NCBI RefSeq assembly: GCF_017303275.1
Contig: NZ_JAFKOJ010000001.1
Coordinates: forward strand, 434,001-498,000
DNA: 64,000 bases
Direction: 5' to 3'
DNA from: Bacillus sp. NTK034
GTDB lineage: Bacteria; Bacillota; Bacilli; Bacillales; Cytobacillaceae
A model generated the notes under the pieces. It did no database searches. It was not told the DNA's origin and was given only the letters and a program-made list of their open reading frames with translations. Each line of letters starts with the position of its first letter. Within the stretch, counting starts at the first letter, position 1. The position numbers and the translations under genes were made by a program. Positions 10,101 through 17,037 of the stretch are shown piece after piece.

Positions 10101-10678
10101 AAGGAACTCATGTATCGAGAAGTGGTTGGTTTGGATTCGGAAGCTTAAATAACAACAATTTGACCATTTCCAACGAAATCGGCAGGGTTTTTATCAGTAC
10201 TTCTGACGGTGGGAGCGCTGAGTTTATGGGCCTTGGCAGTCATGATGGAATGAGAATGGCAAGCGGGGCTGTTTTAAAATGGCTTTCATCTTCAAGCACC
10301 ATTCAGGTAAGGAATAACTCTGATAGCGCATATGGAACTATGCAGGCCATTATTTCTGATGCTTCTGATAGGCGGTTAAAAAGAAACATTAATCCTTATG
10401 AAGAATCAGCATTGGAAAAAGTACTTGTTACTCCTATTTATACTTACAACATGATAGGTCATGAGGATTCTAAACTTTTCATGGGTATGATTGCCGATGA
10501 AGCCCCAGAAGATATTGTTATAAAAGGGGAAACACCTGATATACCTGACGGAATCAATCTATATCAAATGTCTTCTATGCTTTGGAAAGCTGTTCAGGAA
10601 ATCAACGAAAAATTGTTAGGTGCTTTTGCTGAGATTGAAGAATTAAGACTGAAACTTGAAAGGAAGGATATTCAATGA
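7136..10678 (+). CDS. Phage tail-tip/receptor-binding protein with S74 chaperone
   Basis: A 1180-residue fusion. The N-terminal about 390 residues resemble Prophage_tail/Tal hub proteins that form the tail tip. A fibronectin type III-like domain follows at about 418-505. A long central section includes repeat-like strands (NVSFSGTLEAGISINSPTIN) and is likely the fibre or receptor-binding part. Near residue 1073 is SDASDRRLKRNI, the hallmark of a peptidase S74 intramolecular chaperone that trimerises a fibre and then cuts itself off. The C-terminal EINEKLLGAFAEIEELRLKL is a coiled-coil. Tail-hub and fibre functions are fused in one polypeptide. Confidence 0.85.
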   Translation: MNKLFILEGQSEGLLAVLQNDNSGKCPFFDAVHTEQLNKDHTFEFSVPADHEAAAHVKENNLVAFKDEDGDFQLFQIYKIEEEHNGTEIVTRANAEHAYFEMNDDIIEDLRTVNGTADSALDDALSNSRFKKGTVADLGLRTTNFYYESAISSIQKIISTWGGELKKRINFDGSAITGRFVDLLARRGADTGKRFEFTKDLVSIKRTVDTSNLKTALYGRGKGEETEAGGYTRRIDFADVVWNGSGLDPVDKPLGQKWVGDPVALERFGRIDPDTGKKIHRFGIFEDGEETDSEALLDKTWDALQGTNTPRITYEMNVLDLEQVAGLSHEKVRLGDTVFVVDKEFTPELRVESRVIEIKQDLVNPENTEIILGNFLPLFTDLASRLKNIESKVDGRTGVWDNPGEIGPIDDTDFADILPAKPNITASGAFSKVIIEWDADLSSYVKEYEVYVSTVPNFTPDISNLVARATTSVFVYEGEPNQQYYIRVRGMNRAGTAGPFSDQKTATTARIVAGDITPQVITNDLIALNANIDGAKMADASIGRAKIGSVNADVIDTGILNAARIDVRAQLGANISTVEEGLYGNMRPVTLNGEKWFQWSVLNDWVYLMEDTDETQYNRPVPEDGDEIAFDFLLYAQNSGTAPSLTMGIRVYFEDGTSYIDTFFLHSIVAVPANTVTRVRFSRVIPQNAYSGKKPTYWECYFYSNTSATKLYVRDTDVRIRIRGNLIVQGDIEAKNLKAWEGLNINDQFIVDANGNVSFSGTLEAGISINSPTINSGNINLIGTTAQIYCADVSGDPSQRAVINDGLFMQSRYPVPGDYNQRIETSIYNGFISSEVSLPLVSTLRSGNDLSKLPYEYKYNAARTSMTNGVIQSGFTDFDGHEYDMMPLLDGSTPVFTTAYPQYIYADRVGIGTHDTQDPEAGLLLDIRGHDDLSIKEAMISAQDGMHFRLIGSNKKYIYLHNKTVIDSGSDALQLVGGSQNHVYIEFFKGTHVSRSGWFGFGSLNNNNLTISNEIGRVFISTSDGGSAEFMGLGSHDGMRMASGAVLKWLSSSSTIQVRNNSDSAYGTMQAIISDASDRRLKRNINPYEESALEKVLVTPIYTYNMIGHEDSKLFMGMIADEAPEDIVIKGETPDIPDGINLYQMSSMLWKAVQEINEKLLGAFAEIEELRLKLERKDIQ

Positions 10679-10878
10679 GCGAACAGAAACAAACAATTTC
10701 TATAGACCCCTATTTTCAAAGTGAACTTGGAAAACTAAAATACGAAAATATCATCTTGAAGGCACAACATGATAATTTGGTTTCTCAAAATAAAGAATTG
10801 CAGCAGAAAATCCAGGAACTTGAAAATAAACTAATTGAATTAAAGGTTTCAGATGGTATAAAAGAACCTAAGATTTAA
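10675..10878 (+). CDS. Small coiled-coil phage protein
   Basis: A 67-residue protein whose second half is a clear coiled-coil (ILKAQHDNLVSQNKELQQKI then QELENKLIELKV). It overlaps the end of the tail-tip gene by 4 bp and has GAAAGGAAGG upstream, so the two are coupled. Small coiled-coil proteins after the receptor-binding gene are common in Bacillus prophages, but I know of no established function. Its last codons form part of an intrinsic terminator. Confidence 0.7.
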   Translation: MSEQKQTISIDPYFQSELGKLKYENIILKAQHDNLVSQNKELQQKIQELENKLIELKVSDGIKEPKI

Positions 10879-10890
10879 GGGTTCTTTTTA
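10861..10890 (+). terminator. Intrinsic terminator at end of tail operon
   Basis: AAAGAACC pairs with GGTTCTTT across an 11-base loop and runs into TTTTATT. It overlaps the last codons and stop of the preceding coiled-coil gene, and probably separates the tail operon from the lysis module. Confidence 0.65.
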
Positions 10891-10914
10891 TTACCTTCAA
10901 AGGAGGTATTGTAA

Positions 10915-11178
10915 GTGACATATGAGGCGGAAACAATGGATTTATGGAAGACATCTGTAAAGAAAGACATTGAAGAAATGAAAGGTGATATTCGCCGGCT
11001 ACAGGATAAAACACTCTTACAAGACCAAATAATCCAGAACATCCAAGGTGACCTAAAGGAAATTAAAGAAGATACTAAATGGCTAAAAAGAACAATTACA
11101 AATGCCATTATTATGTCCGTTTTCACTGCTATAATCAGCGGCGGTATTGCAGTTATCTTTACAGTGTTTAAAGGGTAG
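10915..11178 (+). CDS. XhlA-like hemolysin/lysis protein, copy 1
   Basis: An 87-residue protein with a GTG start preceded by AAAGGAGG. The N-terminal two thirds is a coiled-coil (VKKDIEEMKGDIRRLQDKTL). The C-terminus is one membrane segment (ITNAIIMSVFTAIISGGIAVIFTVF) after the motif DTKWLKRTI. This arrangement is that of the XhlA family, which works with a holin in PBSX-type lysis. It leads the lysis module. A second, related copy follows 184 bp downstream. Confidence 0.85.
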   Translation: MTYEAETMDLWKTSVKKDIEEMKGDIRRLQDKTLLQDQIIQNIQGDLKEIKEDTKWLKRTITNAIIMSVFTAIISGGIAVIFTVFKG

Positions 11179-11362
11179 AGAAATAAATTACTTTGTAGAA
11201 GAACTATTAAAGCAAAATGGAGATAGTTGCCGTTACTTGATACAGAAGGTTTTCATTTACTACCTTATAGAGTGCTCAATGTGGAAAAGAATATAAATTT
11301 TAGCCACTTAAGTCCATGAAGCTGGACAAGCACAAGATATCCTTATAAGGAGGGTGGTTATC

Positions 11363-11638
11363 TTGAAGGAGCCGGTTAATGAAAATTTATACGACAAAGA
11401 AATTGCAGAAATAAAAGGGGATCTTAGAAATATTGAGAATCGGGTGAACAATCTTGAAAAAATTACAACTCGACAGGATCAACAAATTATTTCAATAAAT
11501 GAAAAGCTAAATAAAATTGACGAAAATACAACATGGATAAAAAGAACAATTACAGCAGCCATTATCACAGCAATCAGTACTGGAATCATTGGGGGAGCAA
11601 TTGCTATTTTTTATAATGTTTTAAGAGGGGGACAATGA
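11363..11638 (+). CDS. XhlA-like hemolysin/lysis protein, copy 2
   Basis: A 91-residue XhlA-family protein. The TTG at 11363 is chosen because AAGGAGGGTGG lies at a suitable distance; a GTG at 11354 falls inside that ribosome site. It has the same layout as copy 1: coiled-coil (EIKGDLRNIENRVNNLEKIT), motif ENTTWIKRTITAAI, then a membrane helix (ITAISTGIIGGAIAIFYNVL). Its stop ends 1 bp before the holin start, so it is coupled to the holin. It is probably a diverged tandem duplicate of the preceding gene. Confidence 0.85.
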   Translation: MKEPVNENLYDKEIAEIKGDLRNIENRVNNLEKITTRQDQQIISINEKLNKIDENTTWIKRTITAAIITAISTGIIGGAIAIFYNVLRGGQ

Positions 11639-11639
11639 C

Positions 11640-11906
11640 ATGATCAACTGGAAGATTCGCTTTAAAAATCCTGTATTTCTAGCACAGTTATTTCTAGCTT
11701 TTTTTGCACCAATATTAGGATACTATGGCTTAACCGCACAGGACCTCACTACGTGGGGTTCTGTTTTTAATTTGCTAGTAGGAGCTTTTTCTAATCCATA
11801 TGTTTTATTGCTGATAGTGGTCAGTGTGTGGAATGCCTTGAATGATCCTACAACGAAAGGAATCGAGGATAGTCAACAAGCTAAACGCTATCAATGGCCA
11901 AAATAA
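11640..11906 (+). CDS. Phage holin, phi-LC3 family
   Basis: An 88-residue protein starting MINWKIRFKNPVFLAQLFLA, the signature beginning of phi-LC3-type holins. It has two membrane segments (FLAQLFLAFFAPILGYYGL and NPYVLLLIVVSVWNAL), then a charged C-terminus ending in DPTTKGIEDSQQAKRYQ, also characteristic of the family. It would form membrane lesions that release the endolysin encoded downstream. It follows the second XhlA gene almost without a gap. Confidence 0.92.
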   Translation: MINWKIRFKNPVFLAQLFLAFFAPILGYYGLTAQDLTTWGSVFNLLVGAFSNPYVLLLIVVSVWNALNDPTTKGIEDSQQAKRYQWPK

Positions 11907-11955
11907 GCTGCCAGTTTGGGTGGCTATTCTTATTTCTTGAGGGGGTGATTGGTAT

Positions 11956-12024
11956 GTGAGAAGGAGGGCAGTAGTACAAGCAGTTAATAGATTTGTGAAT
12001 AAAAATATTATTAGAGGTGATTAA
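11956..12024 (+). CDS. Possible 22-residue leader peptide before endolysin
   Basis: A short GTG-initiated frame (MRRRAVVQAVNRFVNKNIIR plus two residues) preceded by GAGGGGGTG. It ends 2 bp before the endolysin start, and its final codons contain the endolysin ribosome site (AGAGGTG). It could couple or slow endolysin translation. Only start signal and position support it, and it may be fortuitous. Confidence 0.25.
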   Translation: MRRRAVVQAVNRFVNKNIIRGD

Positions 12025-12026
12025 AT

Positions 12027-12716
12027 ATGGTCAAACTTTTTATTGATCCAGGTCACGGCGGCACAGATCCAGGTGCGGTAGGAAATGGTCTTCAGGAAAA
12101 GAATTTAACACTTCAAATCGCCACACGTATAAAAGATATTTTAACCCTTGAATATGATAATGTTTCCATCCGCATGAGCCGAACTGGTGACCAAACAGTA
12201 TCTTTATCTGAGCGTACAAATGCTGCTAATGCATGGGGAGCTGATTTCTTTTTGTCAGTCCATATTAACGCTGGTGGAGGAACAGGATATGAAGATTATG
12301 TTTATCCAGGAGTCGGGGCACCAACAACAACATACCAAAATAATATCCATGCTGAAGTAATTAAGCTGGCTGACTTTAATGATCGTGGAAAAAAGCAGGC
12401 AAACTTCCATGTTCTAAGGGAAACGAACATGCCTGCCCTATTAACTGAAAATGGGTTTATCGATAATGCTAATGATGCAGCTAAGTTAAAATCAGCCACT
12501 TTTATCGAAAATCTTGCCCGCGGTCATGTCAATGGAATTGTAAGAAGCTTTAATCTTCCTAAGAAGAACTCAGCAGTTTATCACACTGTTGTGTCTGGTG
12601 ATACTGTTTATTCACTGAGCAGAACTTACGGAAGCACTATGAAACAAATTAAAGATTGGAACAACCTTGATGATAATTACACCATTTATGTAGGACAAGT
12701 ACTTCGAGTGAAGTAA
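12027..12716 (+). CDS. Endolysin: N-acetylmuramoyl-L-alanine amidase with LysM
   Basis: A 229-residue cell-wall hydrolase. Residues 1 to about 175 form an Amidase_3 domain with zinc-binding and catalytic features: IDPGHGGTDPGA (His near 9), EKNL (Glu), SVHINAGGG (His) and LLTENGFIDN (catalytic Glu). Residues from about 185 are a LysM peptidoglycan-binding domain (YHTVVSGDTVYSLSRTYG ... YVGQVLRV). It lacks a signal peptide, as expected for holin-dependent release. It cleaves the bond between MurNAc and L-Ala. It lies directly after the holin, with an AGAGGTGAT ribosome site. Confidence 0.93.
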   Translation: MVKLFIDPGHGGTDPGAVGNGLQEKNLTLQIATRIKDILTLEYDNVSIRMSRTGDQTVSLSERTNAANAWGADFFLSVHINAGGGTGYEDYVYPGVGAPTTTYQNNIHAEVIKLADFNDRGKKQANFHVLRETNMPALLTENGFIDNANDAAKLKSATFIENLARGHVNGIVRSFNLPKKNSAVYHTVVSGDTVYSLSRTYGSTMKQIKDWNNLDDNYTIYVGQVLRVK

Positions 12717-12722
12717 TGTATA

Positions 12723-12752
12723 AAGCCCTTCTCAATCGAGAGGGGCTTCTTA
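12723..12752 (+). terminator. Hairpin after endolysin; first copy of a repeated hairpin
   Basis: AAGCCCTTCTC pairs with GAGAGGGGCTT around loop AATC, followed by a modest T-rich stretch. A 21-base core (12726-12746) recurs exactly at 14045-14065. Confidence 0.65.
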
Positions 12753-12848
12753 ATCAAATGGAAATTTTGATAAAAGGAATTCATAATACATTGAAGCTTT
12801 TAGATTGGGAACAATATTATACAAGTTCATTCAAAGGAAGTGAGTCTA

Positions 12849-13001
12849 TTGAGATTTTCTAAAACAACAGGCAACATTACATATTTAGGATATTCTGCGA
12901 TAATTTTAACAACAATATATACCATCATTATTACAGTTTTAGGTCTTAAAACCATGCAGATGGTAAAGTGCATTTATGAAACTCAAAAAAGGAATAAATA
13001 G
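12849..13001 (+). CDS. Small membrane peptide, unknown
   Basis: A 50-codon frame with a TTG start and AAAGGAAG 8 bp upstream. It carries one clear membrane segment (ITYLGYSAIILTTIYTIIIT) and a basic C-terminus ending in YETQKRNK. It sits between the endolysin hairpin and the DUF3231 gene, 29 bp before the latter, so the two may be co-transcribed. No family is recognised. Confidence 0.5.
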   Translation: MRFSKTTGNITYLGYSAIILTTIYTIIITVLGLKTMQMVKCIYETQKRNK

Positions 13002-13030
13002 GATAAGTATTTGATACATGAGGTGATTTT

Positions 13031-14035
13031 GTGGAAGAGAATAAATTAAAACTCACATCTTCCGAGATAGGTACACTATGGGGAGAATATGTGAATGGTA
13101 CATTGGTAGACGTGGTAAATCGATATATGGTCACTATTATTGACGATGAAACAATAAAAAACATTTTTGAGGATGCTATTAATACATTTGAAAAACAGAA
13201 GAATCAAGTCGTAACCTTTTTGGAGAAAGAGGGGTTCCCAATACCAATAGGATTTACTGAATCTGACCTCTATGAAGGCAAACAAAGATTGTTCACTGAT
13301 ATTTTTTGCTTGAATTATTTACATATCATGACGTTACATGGATTGCTAGGACACAGCACTGCATTAGGTGTTTCCGTTAGAAAAGACTTAAGGGACTTTT
13401 ATGATTCTTGTGATACCGATGCAAAAATAATGTATCATCGAACAATTGAGTTATTGCTTGAGAAAGGAAACTTCCAAAGAGATCCTTTGTTTTATCCTGC
13501 TAAAAACCTTGAATATGTAACAAGCCAAGATTTTACTGATGGATATTTCGGAAAGGGCAGAAAATTAGCCTCTACAGAAATCATTAGCATTTCATTAAAT
13601 CTTAAAAAAAGCATTATGGCTAAAACCCTTTCTATCGCTTTCAGTCAAGTTGCTCAATCGAAAGATGTTAGGAAGTTTTTAACCGATTCAGAGAAAACAG
13701 CTGATGCCCAAATAAAAACATTTTCAAAGATCATGCAAGGAGATAATTTACCCGTTCCGAAATCTTGGGAAACAGAAGTGACAACTTCAACGGATTCTCC
13801 TTTCTCCGATAAGCTAATGCTGTATCACATAGGATTCCTATATCAAGCTTCTCAAAACTACCATGGGGCAGGACTAGCTTCGGCTATGCGAACAGACCTT
13901 GTAACTACTTATGAAGCCACAATTCTCAAAAATCTCATGGTTACAAAGAAATGGTTTGATCTTATGGTTAAGAATAAATGGTTAGAACAGCCGCCACTTG
14001 CTCCAAATAGAAGTGAATTAGCAAAAGAAGTATAA
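13031..14035 (+). CDS. DUF3231 family protein
   Basis: A 334-residue helical protein with a GTG start and GAGGTGAT upstream. It has two similar halves: about 8-165 (LTSSEIGTLWGEYVNGTL, KEGFPIPIGFTESDL) and about 180-325 (LASTEIISISLNLKKSIMAK, QGDNLPVPKSWETEV). Each half probably folds as a four-helix, ferritin-like bundle, as described for DUF3231 members. The family is found mainly in endospore formers and has no assigned biochemical role that I know of. Its place between two copies of the same hairpin, at the end of the phage lysis module, suggests a cargo cassette. Confidence 0.75.
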   Translation: MEENKLKLTSSEIGTLWGEYVNGTLVDVVNRYMVTIIDDETIKNIFEDAINTFEKQKNQVVTFLEKEGFPIPIGFTESDLYEGKQRLFTDIFCLNYLHIMTLHGLLGHSTALGVSVRKDLRDFYDSCDTDAKIMYHRTIELLLEKGNFQRDPLFYPAKNLEYVTSQDFTDGYFGKGRKLASTEIISISLNLKKSIMAKTLSIAFSQVAQSKDVRKFLTDSEKTADAQIKTFSKIMQGDNLPVPKSWETEVTTSTDSPFSDKLMLYHIGFLYQASQNYHGAGLASAMRTDLVTTYEATILKNLMVTKKWFDLMVKNKWLEQPPLAPNRSELAKEV

Positions 14036-14039
14036 ATAT

Positions 14040-14072
14040 AAAGGCCCTTCTCAATCGAGAGGGGCGTTAATT
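14040..14072 (+). terminator. Hairpin after DUF3231 gene; second copy
   Basis: GGCCCTTCTC pairs with GAGAGGGGC around AATC and is followed by GTTAATTT. It shares 21 identical bases with the hairpin after the endolysin. On the other side it may also serve the convergent small gene on the minus strand. Confidence 0.6.
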
Positions 14073-14291
14073 TCAGTGCCTTATAACATGATTAAATTGG
14101 CTAAACCACTTTTGGTTCCTCTTGACAACAGCCTCAAATTTCCCTCTATCTTCAATCTCACCCGGCGGCAGATAATTACAATCTGCATGTATGATCCCTT
14201 TAAAGGTACCATCCATTACTACATCTACACCCACCATAAATTCTTCCATACAAACATGGCAATGCGGATTAATGTTATTTTTGGTTTTCAA
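14073..14291 (-). CDS. Small His/Cys-rich protein, unknown
   Basis: A 72-residue protein on the minus strand, the only such gene in the phage-like part. It starts at TTG with GGGAGGG about 7 bp upstream, a convincing ribosome site. The motif HCHVCMEEF followed by GIIHADC gives two His/Cys clusters about 24 residues apart, a plausible metal site. It is convergent with the DUF3231 gene and divergent from the germinant-receptor operon. I do not recognise the family. A regulatory role is possible but unsupported. Confidence 0.6.
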   Translation of the reverse strand: MKTKNNINPHCHVCMEEFMVGVDVVMDGTFKGIIHADCNYLPPGEIEDRGKFEAVVKRNQKWFSQFNHVIRH

Positions 14292-14460
14292 TTTTATCCC
14301 TCCCTTCAGCTAAACAATTCAGCTAATAGGAGAAAAGTCCTTGTGTCTAATTTGTGAAAAATTTCAAATAATATCAATGTTTTAACCCAAGTTTCAATGT
14401 TGCGTATAAATTCTTCCCAGAAACAAAAACTAAAAGAAATGATTAAAGGGTAGGTCACAA

Positions 14461-15903
14461 ATGAAAAGCAAAAATGACTTCCTAGATTATCAGGAAATAA
14501 GAACCGTGCTTAATGACTCGCCAGATTTGATGTGTAGAAAAATGGAATTGGGAAGGCAAACTATTCAAATCGTTTTTATGAAGAATTTAATTAATCAGGA
14601 AGTCCTAAATGAATATGTTATTAAATACATGCAAACAATTCCAGAAAAACACTTAAATTACACTTATTTGGTTAATAACATACCAATTGAGGAAATAAAA
14701 ACTGAAATCGAAAAGAATGAGTTCATCTCATCTCTTTTAAAAGGATTTTCTTATATTTATTTCTTAAATGAGAAAAAAGGTTTTATGGTAAATTGCAATA
14801 ATACTCTTGAAAGATCAATTGAGAAGGCAGAAACAGAATCATTAGTATATGGACCTAAGATATCCTTTACAGAGTCATTATCATCAAATATCAAGATTAT
14901 CAGGCAAAACCTTAATGATTATAATTTGTGTACTGATAGCTTAACAATTGGGGAACGTGTTAAGAAGGAAGTAAGAATCGTATATATAAAAGATATAGCA
15001 AATGATGAAACACTAAATAACCTTAAAGAAAGATTAGAAAAAATAAAACCAGATAATATTAATGACAGTTCAGTTTTAGCGCAATGCCTAGAAGACGATC
15101 ACTATACATTTTTTCCGCAGCTTCTATTAACAGAATTACCCGATCGATTTATTTACTCGATTTTGAACGGAAGAATTGGTGTATTTATGGATGGCAGTCC
15201 AGTAGCTATTATTGGGCCAGCTAACTTTTTTTCGTTCTTTGAATCAACAGAAGATATCTATTTAAGATGGTCGCTAAGTACATTTATACGATTTACTCGA
15301 ATTTTTGCTATGATAGTATCTTTATTTTTAACTGCATTCTATGTAGCTACAATGACCTATCATTTTGAACTGATACCTTCTAAATTGTTGATTATAATAG
15401 GACAATCGCGCTCACAAGTTCCTTTTCCACCTTTATTAGAAGCTCTTTTACTTGAATTATTAATTGAATTACTTAGAGAAGCTGGTGCACGACTCCCTTC
15501 TAAAGTAGGTCAAACAATGGGGATTGTTGGAGGAATTGTTGTAGGCCAAGCTACAGTTGAGGCAGGTTTAACAAGTAATATTTTAATTATTATAGTTGCC
15601 TTCAGTGCACTAGGGGCTTTTCTGGCTCCTATTTATGAAATGGGTACTGCGATTCGAATAGCAAGATTTCCATGTATTATTTTGGCTGGTTTATGGGGTT
15701 TGAATGGGATTATGATTAGTGTTTGTATACTAATGGTTCATTTGTTAAAGCTTACGTCTTTAAATAAGCCCTATCTTGCGCCATTATATCCGTTCAGAAA
15801 GGAGGATTTAAAATACTTTCTATTTCGGCTCCCCCACCATTTTTATACCAAACGCCCTGTAGTCAATCGCACAAAAGATACAATTCGAATAAGGGAGAGG
15901 TAA
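14461..15903 (+). CDS. Germinant receptor A subunit (GerA family)
   Basis: A 480-residue GerAA-type protein, normal in length for the family. About 270 N-terminal residues are hydrophilic (from NDFLDYQEIRTVLNDSPDLM; central IGERVKKEVRIVYIKDIAND). They are followed by membrane segments at about 275-420 (TRIFAMIVSLFLTAFYVATM, VGQTMGIVGGIVVGQATVEA) and a C-terminal cytoplasmic tail typical of the family (YPFRKEDLKYFLFRLP). In the spore inner membrane, A, B and C subunits form a nutrient-gated receptor that triggers germination. It starts a three-gene operon between phage cargo and a tRNA; the ligand cannot be predicted. Confidence 0.92.
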   Translation: MKSKNDFLDYQEIRTVLNDSPDLMCRKMELGRQTIQIVFMKNLINQEVLNEYVIKYMQTIPEKHLNYTYLVNNIPIEEIKTEIEKNEFISSLLKGFSYIYFLNEKKGFMVNCNNTLERSIEKAETESLVYGPKISFTESLSSNIKIIRQNLNDYNLCTDSLTIGERVKKEVRIVYIKDIANDETLNNLKERLEKIKPDNINDSSVLAQCLEDDHYTFFPQLLLTELPDRFIYSILNGRIGVFMDGSPVAIIGPANFFSFFESTEDIYLRWSLSTFIRFTRIFAMIVSLFLTAFYVATMTYHFELIPSKLLIIIGQSRSQVPFPPLLEALLLELLIELLREAGARLPSKVGQTMGIVGGIVVGQATVEAGLTSNILIIIVAFSALGAFLAPIYEMGTAIRIARFPCIILAGLWGLNGIMISVCILMVHLLKLTSLNKPYLAPLYPFRKEDLKYFLFRLPHHFYTKRPVVNRTKDTIRIRER

Positions 15904-15940
15904 TAAAAAGTTCAAATTCACATGAAATTTGAGGTGGAAA

Positions 15941-17023
15941 ATGAAGTCAAATGCCATTGTCAATGCCTTTATGGCCTTTTTTATTATACACACATCTCAA
16001 TTTGGTATGGGTATCCTTGGAGCTCCAAGGATCGTGTATTTAGAATCTAAGAAAGATGCCTGGATTTCGGTTTTACTGTCTGGTATAGCTATTAGCTTTA
16101 TAACTTGGATAATGATATCCATACTTAAACAGAATGAAAATCGTACGCTATTTGAAATACATGAAAATTTATTTGGACGTATTTTTGGCAGCCTCATTAA
16201 TGTCGTAATTGTCGTTTACTTTATGGCAGTTCATTATTCAATCACCATAAGTTATGTTGAACTATCACTTACGTGGGGTTATGAAGGTCTCTATGAATGG
16301 GTCGGTGTTCTATCATTAGTTTTGATAACAATTTATGGTGTGTCTGGCGGATTCAGAGTTGTTGCTGGTATTTGTTTTTTATCTTTTATTATTGTCATAT
16401 GGATGTTATTCGTATTGTATCAACCTCTTCAAAGTTTAAATCTCGATAGAATATTACCCATTTTATCGACTAGTCCGACTGAAATTATGAATGGAGTCTA
16501 CAAAAGTAGCTATACAATGTTGGGCTTCGAGGCGTTACTTTTTCTTTTTCCATTTTTCAAGGAGAAAAATAAAGTTCACTTATATAGTCAACTGGCAATA
16601 TGGTTTACAACATTTCTTGTTTTAATCATTACCATTTTCTCTATATTGTTTTTTAGCTCAAAAGAATTAGAGGTAAATATCTGGCCATTTGTCAGCATTA
16701 TCAGTACTATGCGTTTTCCGTTTATTGAGCGCTTTGAATTTTTAGTAGTTTCAATATGGATAATCGTAATTTTTCCTAACTTGTGTATATCGTTATTTTT
16801 ATCTTCCAATGGTGTTAAACAGATTTTTCGCATAAAGCAGAAATATGGAATATGGATAATTTCAATTATCATTTTTATCTGCAGTTTTTTTATCACCAAA
16901 AGAGTTGATAATGATTATTTTATAGATAAAGTTGCTCAAATTGGATTTTATTTATGGTTTGTATACCCTGTAGTTTTATATGGCATCATTACCATTAAAT
17001 CAAAAATCGTTGGTCGTTCATAA
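15941..17023 (+). CDS. Germinant receptor B subunit (GerB/spore permease family)
   Basis: A 360-residue integral membrane protein with about ten membrane segments, resembling GerAB-type members of the amino acid/polyamine transporter superfamily. These subunits are thought to bind the germinant. I chose the ATG at 15941 (after GAGGTGGAAA) over an in-frame TTG at 15929 that lacks an upstream ribosome site. The N-terminal sequence (NAFMAFFIIHTSQFGMGILG) matches the family's first segment. It lies 37 bp after the A subunit and 14 bp before the C subunit. Confidence 0.9.
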   Translation: MKSNAIVNAFMAFFIIHTSQFGMGILGAPRIVYLESKKDAWISVLLSGIAISFITWIMISILKQNENRTLFEIHENLFGRIFGSLINVVIVVYFMAVHYSITISYVELSLTWGYEGLYEWVGVLSLVLITIYGVSGGFRVVAGICFLSFIIVIWMLFVLYQPLQSLNLDRILPILSTSPTEIMNGVYKSSYTMLGFEALLFLFPFFKEKNKVHLYSQLAIWFTTFLVLIITIFSILFFSSKELEVNIWPFVSIISTMRFPFIERFEFLVVSIWIIVIFPNLCISLFLSSNGVKQIFRIKQKYGIWIISIIIFICSFFITKRVDNDYFIDKVAQIGFYLWFVYPVVLYGIITIKSKIVGRS

Positions 17024-17037
17024 GGGGAGTTGAAATA

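Noticed and set aside
14076..14357. 93-codon plus-strand frame opposite the Cys/His gene
   Set aside because: It has no ribosome site and is the antisense shadow of a minus-strand gene with better start signals.
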